Notes: generated by a model not told the origin, from the letters alone. A DNA stretch of 64,000 bases from Achatina immaculata (GCA_009760885.1 CM019713.1:5772996-5836995), one strand, 5' to 3'. Positions 11,240-22,746 are shown, counted from the stretch's first letter. A program made the numbers and translations.

Positions 11240-11674
11240 CTACCTTAGGAAAACATAAAGGAATTGCCTCAGAGAGTATAAAAAAATAGTCACATAACTG
11301 TTACACATAAATGTAGAACACAATAAAGTACAAAATATACTATGTGTAGCTTTAGTCTGTGTGGCACTGTTGCTACCCCTCTCTCTCATAACATCATCTA
11401 CTATAACATTATTAGTTCGAGAATTTGTGTATTTTGGAGCTTGTGGGCCAGAGGTTGTGTTGGAGACTGCCATTCTTGGGGACAAAGGCCGGAAGGTCAC
11501 TTCTTCATCATCATCATCGATTTCATCATTTTCATTTTCACCATACCCTTCATCAGGGTGCTGAATTCGTGGGCAAGTCATCGAGTGCTCATTTCTGAGG
11601 TAGATATGAATGCCAAACACATGAAATTCTGGATTGAGCATGCAAGCTGGCAACATGGTCTGATCAAACAATGC
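11240..11674 (-). CDS. Host gene, last exon seen, with stop codon
   Basis: The acceptor cttattctttttcctcag is followed by a 435-bp open frame in phase 0, matching the previous exon, and ending in TAG. The first 40 residues (ALFDQTMLPACMLNPEF, then VFGIHIYLRNEH) look globular. An acidic run ENENDEIDDDDEE and a polar Ser/Thr/Asn-rich segment follow. The last 31 residues, from IFCTLLCSTF to LYVFLR, are hydrophobic. They could be a C-terminal membrane anchor. They could also be intron read through if a weak donor (ACATA/gtatat, near 11332) is used. With the four upstream exons the partial protein is about 310 residues. No polyadenylation site was fixed downstream. Confidence 0.68.
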   Translation of the reverse strand, partial: ALFDQTMLPACMLNPEFHVFGIHIYLRNEHSMTCPRIQHPDEGYGENENDEIDDDDEEVTFRPLSPRMAVSNTTSGPQAPKYTNSRTNNVIVDDVMRERGSNSATQTKATHSIFCTLLCSTFMCNSYVTIFLYSLRQFLYVFLR

Positions 11675-12184
11675 CTGAGGAAAAAGAATAAGAAGTAAAA
11701 TTTACTTTCCTGGTTGTAGACAAATAGAAGTACTCACTCTAATATGAAATAGATGAAAGACAGAGCTTGTTCAAATATATAATACTTGTTTAAACAAAGA
11801 TATTACAAATTATTCAAACATATTCATATTTTTATGAAATATAGGCTCTAGTACTTTCATTTCATATGAAGCTACTGTACTTCACTACCTTCTGTGTATC
11901 TTCTATTATTGATACTATTTCCGGTTCTGTTTTAGACAGGACATCACACCAATATTTAGAAATGTACAGAACTAAAGAACAAAGAGCTTTTGCTTCTCAC
12001 AATATTTTTTTAGGATACTCTTTTATCATGAACATTTCATGCTATTTATGTTCATTTTGTTAACACTTAGATTACTGAACAACATCCAGTCCATGAGAAC
12101 AATTTTTTTGTTATCATTTCACTGTTTGTTCAGGAAATAATGTGATGCCCATTTTTAGCATTTACTGCAAAATAAAAAGAGAAT

Positions 12185-12312
12185 AAGACCAAAGTGAATG
12201 TGGTTGCAAGACATCATTGATGATCTGCAAATGGTTACATCAGGCCTACAGGAGTGCTATAAGGGAGGCAAAGTTCCGCAACGGACATGTAAATGACTGA
12301 CTGACTGACTGC
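12185..12312 (+). mobile_element. LINE A 3' tail fragment
   Basis: It matches the end of the longer A copies (TGGTTGCAAGACATC, GAGGCAAAGTTCCGCAA) and ends AAATGACTGACTGACTGACTG, the family tail. The fragment is about 128 bp. Confidence 0.85.
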
Positions 12313-12984
12313 AATTTAAAAGTGTGATCTCTCAAATATCAAAGAAAAAAAAGGAACACATAAACCCGTACCATTGCAGTTGCTTTTAAATTAAAATTTG
12401 TATTTCTTTTTTTTTTTAATGGGCTGTTTATTTGTGGCGAAGCATATATTGGACTGTCCTGATTGTAATGACACCGGAGTGTGATTTTGAACCTTTGAAC
12501 TTTGGGCTGTTTAAAAATCAGTGGTAGTGGTCTAAAAATTAAATCTATCTCTGTTAACATTTATGAGAGACTATACCAGCAATACCTTTTTTTTGTTCAA
12601 TAATTATATATGCCTTCTTCCATTTTAAATATGATTTATGGCAAAATGGATTACACTTGGTGTCATAATGAGAAAATTAGTTCTAGCACATGTGACTTGT
12701 TTTAAGATAACTTAATAGTATGTTTTCTGTAAGGAGTGGAATTTAAGTAAACAAGACGGACAAAAGAGGAAACACCTACAGATTAAGATAGTCTTTGATA
12801 TCAGGTGCTGTTGTATCTTGAGACAGGGGATGAGGACACACGTGTGGTTTATGAAATCTCTAGTTCAACGCACAAGCTAATGTGAGAAAAGTAAATGTTT
12901 TGTTGAAAATAGTAGAAAAAAATTAGCATGAGACCTGTTTTATGCACTGATGCCCATTATTTCATTAAAAATTGCACTATAATT
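12313..12984. other. Intronic DNA, nothing recognised
   Basis: AT-rich and inside the intron between exons 14418-14599 and 11240-11674. No family match. Confidence 0.5.
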
Positions 12985-14035
12985 TATATAGTGTAAGAGT
13001 GAATAAAACAAAAATAATGAAACTTCTCATCAACCACAAAGGAAAAATATACATAGAAGGAACAACTGTTGAAGAAGTAAACCAATTTGCATAACTCGGC
13101 AGCTACATAAACCAGGACAGTGACACCAGAAAGGAAGTTAGAATTCATTCATTCATTTATTCATTTATTTGCATGTCCCTTGCGGAACTTTGCCTCCCTA
13201 ACAGCTCTCCTGTAGGCCTCTCAGTTGTGAGCAAGATGGCCTGCTGCTGGTGCATCCATTTGCAAATTATCAATGATGTCTTGCAGCCATCTTCGCGGTG
13301 GTCTTCCTCTCGTTCTTTTTCCCATTATGTACCCTTCCAAGACGGTCTTCTCTAGATTATCATGACGTTTAATGTGTCCAAAATATTTAAGTTTTCTCTC
13401 TTTAATCCTCTTTACTAGCCAGTCTTCTTCAATATTAAGTTCTTGTAGTATAGATATGTTTGTTCTTTTTTGTGTCCATGATATTTGAAGAACTCTTCTG
13501 TAACATTTATATTCAAAGTTAGAATTAGAATTGCAAAAAGAAGCATTGACCCTCAAGAATCTTGAGAACAAATGGCATTCAACCAAGTTAAGATTATTCA
13601 ATTTAAATTAATATCCACCCTCATTTATGCATGTGAAAGCTGGAAAACAACTAAAGAAATAGACAACAAATTAGACTCTTTCAAAAACAAATACCTAAGG
13701 AAAATACTCGGTATAAAGTGGAATGAATTCAAGAACAAAACAGATATAAGACAGATGAGCAAACAACAATCTATCTCATGGGTGATCAGAAAAAGAAGAT
13801 GGACGTATGTTGGTCATGTGATGAGAAGAAACAATGAGAGAATTCCCAAACAAGCTATCAAGTGGAACACAACAGGCCAAACTCTAAATAGGACATTGTT
13901 AAGAGAGGCTAGTTCAGTGAGCATAACATCCCTTGATGAGAGTGAAAAACTCACAGAAAACAGGAAATCTTGGCGAACTATCATAGTGCCCTATGTGACG
14001 TTTAGTGGCGCAGGAAGGATGTAAGATGTAAGAAG
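12985..14035 (+). mobile_element. LINE B ORF2 C-terminal region, split by a nested LINE A
   Basis: Before the insert the frame reads VNKTKIMKLLINHKGKIY and then VEEVNQFA-stop-LGSYINQD, the segment just after the reverse transcriptase core (usually FxYLGS; here Tyr became a stop near 13098). After the insert, from about 13572, LISTLIYACESWKTTKEIDN, RRWTYVGHVMRRNNER and TLLREASSVSITSLDE follow to a stop at 14022-14024. A second B copy at 47733-48215 shows the same order without the insert. This is a dead fragment, and the pieces 12985-13145 and 13516-14035 belong together. Confidence 0.85.
13146..13515 (-). mobile_element. LINE A 3' fragment nested in LINE B
   Basis: Minus-strand reading gives CYRRVLQISWTQKRTNIS, KLKYFGHIKRHDNLEKTVL and MGKRTRGRPPRRWLQDI, then AAAGTTCCGCAAGGGACATG and a (TGAA)n tail at 13146-13170. 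Exact 11-bp repeats AAGTTAGAATT at 13135-13145 and 13516-13526 flank it. It therefore inserted into LINE B after B had landed. Confidence 0.92.
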
Positions 14036-14417
14036 AGTGAATATGGCCTCTTGTGAGTATTTGTAGTTTGTGATGTGTGATAAAAATCTATAAATCTGTA
14101 AGGTACCCATTTCTATTGGCACACGATATCATTTTATTGTGCTGTAAAAATATTAGAATTTTACGTTTTTAGTGCTGGTAAAATGTTACCACATTTACGT
14201 GTTATCACTAGTCTAAGGAATTTATCAGCATGTGCTTTCACTGCATGTGATGTCACTGAGTTATTTTTAGTACTCTATGAGGTCATTATGTTCACAAGTA
14301 GTCTGTAACAGCCAAAGAGTTAATTAAATTAGAATATCTACAGTGAAAGTGTTAAGTATAGTAGAAAACACACTACGAAAAAAAGTTAATTAAACTAGAC
14401 GATGGCTAGTGTCTTAC
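14036..14417. other. Intronic DNA, nothing recognised
   Basis: No open frame or family match between LINE B and the exon. Confidence 0.5.
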
Positions 14418-14599
14418 AGGATAAAACTGGACAGAATGTTTGAACCATTTGACAGGAGATTTGGGTGATTCTGATGGAGGAATCCCTTGAAAGAGCCAAC
14501 CAAAACCTCCGAGCTGGCCCTCATCGTTGTACATCAGAAACAACGGGTACAGCTTCTCACACTGAAGCTCCCTGGAGAGGTTCTTGAAGTACAAGTGAC
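14418..14599 (-). CDS. Host gene, fourth exon seen
   Basis: This 182-bp exon lies between acceptor ctttctgtgttgccag and donor gtaagacac. It codes GHLYFKNLSRELQCEKLY, then an LFLMYNDEGQLGGFGWLF segment, and ends VQFYP in phase 0. The aromatic- and glycine-rich stretch GGFGWLFQG is the most distinctive motif of the protein and the best query for a homology search. The exon is unique in the window. It lies between a LINE B copy (ends near 14035) and a SINE-1 (starts 14716), so the transposons sit in the introns rather than in the coding sequence. Confidence 0.75.
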
Positions 14600-14715
14600 C
14601 TGGCAACACAGAAAGGACAAGATGGCCTGATTAACCTGGTTTATGATTTTATTTTTGTTTACAATGAAGCAATATGGAGCATAAATTGATACATATTTAC
14701 ATACATACATAGATA

Positions 14716-14958
14716 ATCCTCTTGTGCCTTGGAGGCACATAGGGATATGGTGTTAGTGCCAATATTTTCCTTGACCTGTCAGCACACTAGAGGGTAATAT
14801 GGTCAGTATAACACCTGGCCGCCTTTCCTTCCTGAACTTCAGAAGAAGTCAGGTACCCATTTCTACAGCTGGGTGACTGGGGTGCCTCCGGCCGGATTCG
14901 AACCCCCGACCTTCGCCATGAGAGACCAGTGCACTAACCACTTCGCCACTCAGACGCC

Positions 14959-14989
<31 letters not shown>

Positions 14990-14999
14990 CATACATACA
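14716..14999 (-). mobile_element. SINE-1 copy, best preserved, inserted in a (CATA)n run
   Basis: On the minus strand: GGCGTCTGAGTGGCGAAGTG (consensus-like A box) and GGGGGTTCGAATCCGGC (perfect B box), then GGCACCCCAGTCACCCAGC and the body. CATA repeats lie on both sides (14697-14712 and 14960-14999), so the target was a CATA microsatellite. Confidence 0.88.
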
Positions 15000-16955
15000 A
15001 AAGTGTAGTTCCAGGTACTAGAATGCAAAGAGTTACTATGACTGTGTCGGAGAAAAGTTACAGTACCAAAGCCAGTGAATCTGAACCAGCTAATCAAAGC
15101 CAGCAAATGGTCCTCCCCTCCTTTTCTGTGTAGCTTCCATAAAGTACTGATATACTGCTTACTTTGGTAGGTGCTCCTACGATAGTTAAATTTGCCGAGA
15201 AATCTGCATCTTGTATTAGCTCTAGCAGTTCAAGCAAACCATTGTAATGCACTCTTCATCTGATTCAGAGCCTACGGGCGAATGTCTTTTGTTGTTGTTA
15301 TTATTATTATTAAGCAAATCAAACATAATCCAGTTTTCATGGGTGTCATTTTTACTGGCCCTTCAGTATTCCCTGAATATTCTGAATTGTACATGTAATG
15401 TAGGACTATGTATTTAGCCCTGTAGGTAAATATTATCCTTTTCAAACAGTTTTCCCTCGCTGTTAGTGTTTTTGAGAAACTATTTACAGCCATGCCAATT
15501 AGAGAGAGGCCGTAGTGGCCCCAGTACATAGTATGCGGTTGAGAAGGTAGTTCACTGTTGACTGTTGTACTTTCATCCCTGTTCAAGATTTTGGTTGTCG
15601 CATCAGAGATGACATGTAGTCTCTTGTATGAAAACCAGCATGTACAGCCAACATGGTTAGTCCGTTGTGTGGGAAGCCAGTATAAAAGAAAGTAATGACT
15701 TATTCTTGGAACTGAGGTGGGAGAGGGGGCAGTGGGGAGGGCCTAGTGTTTTTTGCATCCCATGCGGTAAAGATGCTGTGGCACAACATAGTGATGGACT
15801 GGGTGCGAGTTATGATGGCTATTTTTTAAAAGTCCTTGAGTGAACTAGAAAGCAGGAGGCGTGTAACAGTATACTGGAAAATTTACTTTTTCCATGGTTG
15901 GATTCTCGTTAAAGGGATATAATCCTGGGTATTTGAATATTTTGACCACTTGATTTTTAAAGCCCTTGGTATTTTTGTTGTACAAGAGTTCAGTTGAAAG
16001 GTCAGGGTTGAGGCACTAAATTCCACGAGATGTCTGATTATTATGAACTCATCCTTGACATGTTTGTAACAGAAAAGTTATTTTCGGAATGTCCAGTGAG
16101 TTTTCGTCTGAAGGTGGTAAACAGGTAGAATCATGGGGTGAGTGATTCTCGGGATAAAAACTTCGGGAAGATTTAGGGAAATAGTTAGCACATATTTAAG
16201 GAGTGAGAGGGCGAGATTTAATGGATTATGATTATGAGATTAGAATGAGTTTGAATTAAGCCTCGGTTGAGAATTTGTTAGGATCGTTGCTAGGCATGAT
16301 TAGTTGAATATGTGATTTTTCTAGCTTAAAGTGCACTGTGTTAGTGATTTTTGTGCTGACTTGTGCATAGAATGCTCCTTTTGGAGACATTATGAGATTA
16401 TTTCTCATTATGATTTCAGTAAAGAGTCAGGTAGTTGTTAGTGTCATAATGCCAAGCATTTCTTTTCCTGTCATAACTTTGCTGAACTAAAGAATGTGAA
16501 ATTATTTCCTTTTTTGGGATTTTTAAAAATAGACCTTTGGTCTACAGATTTTCTGTGATGAGTGGGAGAATTCTGTGATCCTTTTTTGATGCAGTAAGTG
16601 TGTACTCTTATGTTGTACTACATTTTTTTTTGTATGCTTGTTGCTTTCATGTAGTGTGAGAGTTGGGTTTTCTCCCTTTCCATTTGGCAAACTAGTTCTT
16701 GCCGGAAAGTGGATTAGCCATAACTTTGTATAACGTTATGAGTTACCTCTCACCCTCACCTGTCATCACTCATTTTTCCCATTAAAATGTGAATTTATGC
16801 TATCCACAGTGAACTTATTCTTCACACTGTTCACGGTGTGTTGCCCTTGTTAGTATACTTCTATAGCAGAAGTTTCATGATAGTAATACAAATCATTATA
16901 AGTACTGCCGTGTCTGCAACTAGCAGTCACAGTAATAATAGACCGATGTACGATA
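15000..16955. other. Intronic DNA, nothing recognised
   Basis: Two kilobases with no family match, no splice-flanked frame and only short open frames. Confidence 0.5.
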
Positions 16956-17160
16956 CATGTATAAGTAGTGCTCGTCTACAGGCGTGCTATACTTCTTTAA
17001 CAGACATCACCGCCGTGGGGACTATGATGACCCCTTTCCCGTTAGGCTTGGCCTGTTACTTGGGGGGGGGGGGGGGGAACCAGCGGAGAGGTGGGACAGA
17101 GTCTTGGTCAGTTATCGTTCGCGAACCCTGACGCTAGCATGTCAGTTATGCCTTCGCTGA
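16956..17160 (-). repeat. Dispersed repeat R4, minus strand
   Basis: GACAGAGTCTTGGTCAGTTA and CGAACCCTGACGCTAGCAT are reverse complements of R4 blocks. A G(15) run lies at 17062-17076. Confidence 0.6.
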
Positions 17161-17366
17161 ATCCAAAAAAAAAAAAAATGATAGCTTCAAGAGTGAAATA
17201 TTTACACATAGTAACAAATAAACCATAATAATATGAAAGGCCTCAAATCTTGCACTGAATGGGGAAAGGAGAAAGCAGTTTATTGCATCACTTCATGTCG
17301 TGAGAAAAGACAAAAAATACTGAAGTATAAAGGTATCTGTCATTTAAATATTTACTATGGTTACTG

Positions 17367-17370
<4 letters not shown>

Positions 17371-17413
<43 letters not shown>
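17371..17413. repeat. (AT)n microsatellite
   Basis: Perfect TA run of about 43 bp abutting the 3' tail of the next LINE A copy. Confidence 0.95.
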
Positions 17414-17417
<4 letters not shown>

Positions 17418-18066
17418 AGTCATTTATTCCTTCCGGAACTTTGCCTCCCTAACAGCTCTCCTATAGGCCACCCAGTTGTAAACAAGATGCCCTGCTGATG
17501 ATGCATCCATTTGCAGAATATCAACGATGTCTTGCAGCCATCTTCGTCTTGGTCTTCCTCTCTTTCTTTTTCCCATTATGCACCTTTTCCAAGACGGTTT
17601 TCTCTAAATTATCATGATGTTTAATGTGCCCAAAATATTTAAGCTTTCTCTGTTTAATCCTCTTTATTAACCAGCCTTCTTCAATATTAAGTTCTTGTCG
17701 TATGGATATATTCGTTCTTTTTTGTGTCCATGATAAATGAAAAACTCATCTGTAGCATTTACATTCAAAGGCATGTATGTGTTTCTCGGCTGTTTTGTTA
17801 AGTGTCCAGGTCTCACAGGCATATGTTGCGATGGGAAAGATGTATGCCCTTAAAAATTTTATTTTTGTTGTTCTGTCTGTTCTTCTCCACAGTTTCTTTA
17901 GTTGTTTTACTTTGTAAAGAGCGATAGATGTCATACTTTTAATTTCCCTCATTGTATCTCCATTATTAGTTAGTAGTGATCCAAGATATTGGAAACTGTC
18001 CACCTCTACAAATTTTTCCTCATTGATACATATTTCAGCTGCTGTATTTGTTTTGTCAGTTGTCAT
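17414..18066 (-). mobile_element. LINE A 3' fragment
   Basis: The minus strand reads MTTDKTNTAAEICINEEKFV, FQYLGSLLTNNGDTMREI, TDRTTKIKFLRAYIFPIATY and ACETWTLNKTAEKHIHAFEC. Beyond a stop at about 17746 the tail part continues to TGACTGAC at 17414-17421. It lacks the YADD core seen in longer copies. Confidence 0.9.
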
Positions 18067-18116
18067 CAATATATATATATATATATATAATATGTGTGTG
18101 TGTGTGTGTGTGTGTT
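18067..18116. repeat. (AT)n then (GT)n microsatellite
   Basis: TATA run at 18067-18088 and TG run at 18090-18116, at the 5' truncation point of LINE A. Confidence 0.95.
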
Positions 18117-18764
18117 TGTCTCTGTTCATTTCCTTTCGTTTTTCTTTCTAGAGGCAGTCACATCACAATCTACCACCACTGTTTGGTTTGGAGAGCGTTG
18201 GAAGGGAATGTGAATTTTGTTCTCTAGGGCTCAATTCTGTGGCTGGAACAGGCGAGACTCCTTGTATTGTAGAATTCCACAGGTTGCAAAGGTTATAATG
18301 TAGGATGTGTTGTAGTCTTATATCACTGACAGAAACAAGTTGTAATGAACTTTTGGGTAAAAATTTGAACATATACAGTTGAAACTAAAATTATATATGA
18401 GTATAAGAAGGATGTCACAAACAGAGAAAATAAATGCCAAGAACATTATTTTTCACCTGAAATCAGCTTCCTCAACAAATCTTCTGGTTTTCCTGATTTC
18501 AGATAAATAGTTGTGAACAATGTTCTCTATAGCTAAAGTTAGGTTTCTTATATGAACTTATGACAGATCTATGGAGATGTGTGACTTTTTCAAAGTTCAT
18601 TGAACACGCCTGTTTCTCGTGATCTTTCTTGTCTATATGTTCCGAAGCCAGACTTCGCACTTTCGAAATATCGCAGATGTTTGTCCAATGATAAAAGTGT
18701 CCAACCTTTTTTTTTTCTGCATGACTACTATAATGGATCGGTTTTTTTTATTACCCCAAATGTA
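18117..18764. other. Intronic DNA, nothing recognised
   Basis: Up to the target duplication of the Penelope-like element no family is seen. Confidence 0.5.
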
Positions 18765-18778
18765 TTCATTTGTTCATT

Positions 18779-19925
18779 AATGTATAAACTAGGGAAAAAA
18801 AATTAGGAACAGCGTTATTACTTAACGAGTTGTGACGTTTCGGTGTGAGCCTTAATCATAAAAAAAAAACATACAGGACAAAGAAATAGGAGGAGGAGAT
18901 AAAGTATAAAGTCACATGAATGCTTTGTTAAAACAAAAATCAAATAAAATGAATAGAGCACTTAGCTGTAACTTGTAAGAAGCTGTGGCTTGTCCGACGC
19001 TGTATGCCAGAAATGCGCATGGTGGAGTGTGGAGAGTATTTAAATGGAGACTTGGGATGTGTGATAGGTGGGTCGTAACTGTGGGTGGTGGGTGAGAAAA
19101 CCATGGAGGAGAGAGAGAATGATACAATGGTAATCTAGCCGGGAAAAAGTGAAATACGTATGTGCTTATAGTTAAGGTAGAGTGGTTGTAATGCGATGCT
19201 GTGGGGAAGTTCTGAACTATGTGTAACAAAATGTGTAACAAGTGAGAAGGGAGTAGGGATTGTGGAAGGGGAGAATGTTAGATGTTGCTGATTAACGAGT
19301 TCAAACCATGTGGTTCCTGGGTCCCATGTTCCTGAATGTAGCGGTTCTCATGCGTTAGACGACTTGTGTCATCTGCGTGACATTGTTTGATGGCTGTTAC
19401 CAGAAAGTCAGATTTGCCTCTGTGGTTGGGGGGGGGGGGGGGTCATTGAAATGATTCGGGATTGGTTTCGAAGCATGCTAGGTGATATCGTACAGATGTT
19501 TCTGCATGCAGTCCCCTAATCTGAGGTCAGGTGTATCAATATAAGTTATCCTGCATCTTTTGCATATAATGACATGTATCACACTGCGGGACTCGCACGT
19601 GAATCCCTCAAGGAGAGTGAGGATAGTTTTGGGAAAGGTGATCGACTAAAGGGCAGGTAACACAGCAAGGGCAGTTACATTTTCTAGCGCCAACATATGC
19701 AAGGTTCCACTTCAAGTGGCTATGGGCGAGGATGTCCTTTAGATTGGGTTCGCGTTTGTATGCTAATATGGGCTGATCAGAGAAAATGTCGCGAGTGTCG
19801 GGCTCGAGTTGGATTAGTGGCAGATAATGATAAAGAATTTTCTTAACCATCTGATCATGCGGGGGAAAAGGAAGTACTAATTTAACTCTGTCAGATGGGG
19901 TAACAGGTTTTTTTTTCTGCATGCT
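18779..19925 (-). mobile_element. Penelope-like element, 3' part with GIY-YIG nuclease remnant
   Basis: The open frame 19608-19922 reads PSDRVKLVLPFPPHDQMVKK, KREPNLKDILAHS and KCNCPCCVTCPL. This is the post-RT linker with a Cys cluster, as found in Penelope-like retroelements. Continuing past stops and shifts (19608 down to about 19270) come VIHVIICKRCRITYIDTPDL and RLGDCMQKHL, matching a decayed GIY-YIG domain, and a NxHGxNE-like end. The 3' UTR at 18825-18860 holds, in reverse, AAGGCTCACACCGAAACGTC, a motif I associate with these elements. TTCATTTGTTCATT at 18765-18778 and 19926-19939 (14 bp, exact) flanks it. The RT domain is lost by truncation. Confidence 0.78.
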
Positions 19926-19939
19926 TTCATTTGTTCATT

Positions 19940-21086
19940 GTCTTTCTGTCTTATTTTTAGCTACGTGCTATTGTATTCAGTTGTTTTGGCGCAGCATGGA
20001 ACAAAACAGAAACAAACTAACCAATGTTGGGAAGACAATTTACGGTCTTCCAATCTTCGGACAGATGGTGGGCATCCAATGGAATCTTCTCGTACTGAGC
20101 TTCCACTCGGTAGCCCATTTGAATGTACAAGCCTTTGCCTGGGTGGGCATGTTGTGTGTAAGGACTGCAGATTAGGCTTGGGTGTTTGAAATAAGCTGCA
20201 GAATATACAAACATAAAATATTAACTAATTATTAATTAAGGTACTCTCTGACAATAAAAGACAACGTAAAGACACGACAGTGATGTAATGTAATTAAGGA
20301 TAAAAATATATACAAAGAGGATGAGAATAATGAGGTGCTTTGTGTTTCTCGGCCCGGCAAATATTATGCCGGAATGGATTTTTTTTTCTGTTTCGCAGCT
20401 GCTCGTAAAAATAAACCAGAAAGGATTTGGCTTTGAGGTTAAAGAAGTATATGGCACATTGTACAGTGCATCTGTCTGTAGAAAACATGTGCACAGATAA
20501 GAAGCTAGTTACATATACAGATGCTACATATGATATTTCGACTTCACAATGCCACGATAACGACGCATGTTCAGTAGTCACCAAACTTTGAATTTTGATG
20601 TACTGCTTGACTAGCGATATACTGTATTTCCAAACATGTCCCTTGTCAGAACAAATCAGGTTAGGCAAATAAACAAATACATAAACCAATCAAACTCTGC
20701 CTAATATGTTAGCCTGTGACATTCGTCAAAAATGTCACGAATAAATATTTCATATCAGATCTTGCTACCCAGCTAATCTAATAATACGATTCATTCCAAT
20801 TTTACACCAGCCAAACAAATCACGACTAAGATTTCAGCATGTGATAATCGTTGAGAGTGTCAAGTGTTAGTAGTTACTAGTATTTATTTACTTTATTTAT
20901 TTATCATATCATAGGCCTATCCGACTTACAATATTTTCAGCTAGCGATAGGGTCATTGAAACATCATCCTACTGTAAGCTGAGAAGCATTTGTATTAGCT
21001 TTAAGAGTGAAAAAAAAAGAGAAAACAAGCCAAAAGCAGCCCTGACGTGTCACACCAGGCACGCAGGAGGTGGGGTGGTGGTGCTG
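19940..21086. other. Intronic DNA, nothing recognised
   Basis: Several overlapping short frames exist on both strands (for example 19938-20214), none with splice-site support or a known domain. Confidence 0.5.
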
Positions 21087-21540
21087 ATCAGTCATTTGCA
21101 TGTCCCTTTGCGGAACTTTGCCTCCCAAACAACTTTCATGTAGGATTCTCGGTTGTAAGCAAGATGCCCTGCTGTTGATGCATCCATTTGCAGATTATCA
21201 ACGAAGTCTTGCAGTCATCTTCGCCTTGGTCTTCCTCTCTTTCTTGTTCCCATTATGTACCCAGCTGTCTTCTCTAAACTATCATGCCGTTTAATATGTC
21301 CAAAATATTTAAGTTTTATCTGTTTAACCCTCTTTACTAGCCAACATTCTTCAATATTAAGTTCTTGTAGTATGGGTATATGTGTTATTTTTTGTGTCCA
21401 TGATATTTGAAGAATTCTTCTGTAGAATTTACATTCAAAAACATTTATGTGTTTCTTAGCTGTTTTGTTAAATGTCCAGGTCTCACAGGCATATGTTGCG
21501 ATGGAAAAGATGCATGCCCTTAAAACTCTTATTTTTGTAT
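21087..21540 (-). mobile_element. LINE A 3' fragment
   Basis: The reverse complement shows GAGACCTGGACATTTAACAA, KKHINVFECKFYRRILQIS-like codons and the tail AAAGTTCCGCAAAGGGACAT followed by GACTGAC. It is truncated at about 21540 inside the FPIATYACE segment. Confidence 0.88.
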
Positions 21541-21602
21541 ACTGAAAATATAATGAGGAATGTTGATGCTATTATGTTTCTTAAAATCACAGAGCATTTT
21601 AT

Positions 21603-22025
21603 TAAAGGTTCCCAACATTTGTAAGTGACGGATCCCTGAAGCCATTTATGAATCGCCCCCCCCCCCCCCCCCCCCCCCAACATCCCCTTGACTACATGTA
21701 GGGCCGGATATTAAGTGAAATTAAGTCTTCACAGATCATAAGTACTATAGCATATTCGGGCCTCCATATAACACTTGCTAGCCATTAGGCTAAGTGGGCC
21801 TAAGCCTAGGGACCAGGAATGTACCCGACTTTATGGACAAATACAAGAGCTTTCCACATAAAGAGTAAACGAATGGTACATGTCAGATGGAATGGAGGAT
21901 GGGTCGGGGGTGGGGTGAGGTGGGGGAGGGGGGTGGAGGTGTACTAAGATGACGCTAGGGACATGAGTGCCCGGCTAACCCGCCACTACCAGTGGGTCCA
22001 CGAACCCCAAATTTGGAAACCACTG
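21603..22025. mobile_element. Probable hAT-type non-autonomous element, decayed
   Basis: The right end is CAGTGGTTTCCAAATTTGGG in reverse complement (ends 22025). The left end TAAAGGTTCCCAACATTTGT at 21603 fits a decayed CAGTGGTTCCC start. Flanking octamers (CATTTTAT and CATTAGAA) agree at only 5 of 8 positions. A C(19-24) run lies at 21655-21678. Confidence 0.5.
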
Positions 22026-22033
22026 CATTAGAA

Positions 22034-22616
22034 GGCCATGCGCTCACTACAGCGCCTCTCCTCTTTCCTTCTCCGGCTCCAGGACGAGCCATGTGTTTAT
22101 CTGTTTACACAGCCAGGTTCGCTGAGTCGCCACTAGCGGGAACCCAGGCACTAAGAAACGAGTGCACGAATTACTGCGCTACCCGGGGTGGGGGGGGGGG
22201 GGGGAAGACAGGATTAAAAAAACCGATGCATGTTTTAAAAAAGTTAGGACATGAATATGGGACAGACCAAGTGGGAGAACCATAGGGAGACGCCACATGA
22301 TGATGATGCCACAAAAAACTCGATACTCTAAAGTTCACTTATATTCCCCCCCCCCCCAACCTGTCCTTTTCACACACCCATGCACACTTCCCCCCCCCCC
22401 CCCACACACACACACAAAACACGGAATTAAGTACAAGGGCGAGACAAAAAGTAACAGCATATCAAGGGACGTAACCACTGAAAAAATATATGAAAGACTT
22501 TCACTCGCCCTCTTTTCATATATATATTTAAGACGGTTACTTTCCTTTCATCTGCAGTTACTTTTTTTTTTTTAAACCAGACGTCGTAGACTCGTTACAA
22601 AAAAAAAAAACTATAC
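22034..22616. other. Intronic DNA with G and C runs
   Basis: It holds G(16) near 22188-22203, C(10-14) runs at 22346-22358 and 22391-22402, and a short CA repeat. No gene. Confidence 0.55.
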
Positions 22617-22746
22617 CTGTAATTGTGTACATCTGTACACCTGGACTGTACTGTTCCTGACTCAACAAAATTGGAGGGATGACGTCTTTTGTAGGTACTT
22701 TAACGCTTTCATTGTTAGAATTAAATCCGTACAAATTTCCAGGAAT
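22617..22746 (-). CDS. Host gene, third exon seen
   Basis: This 130-bp exon has a strong acceptor (ctctctccccctttcag) and a donor gtatagttt. It reads in phase 0 from IPGNLYGFNSN through PPILLSQEQYSPG to QMYTIT and leaves one base G. The G joins GT at the start of the exon at 14418-14599 to give Gly, so the frame is kept across an 8.0-kb intron. There are no stops, and codon use looks like coding sequence. The sequence suggests an extracellular or luminal globular domain, but that is only an impression. No catalytic motif can be named. Confidence 0.72.

Noticed and set aside
14870..14960. tRNA gene (minus strand)
   Set aside because: A and B boxes are present, but it continues into the SINE-1 body and the acceptor stem does not close; several copies exist.
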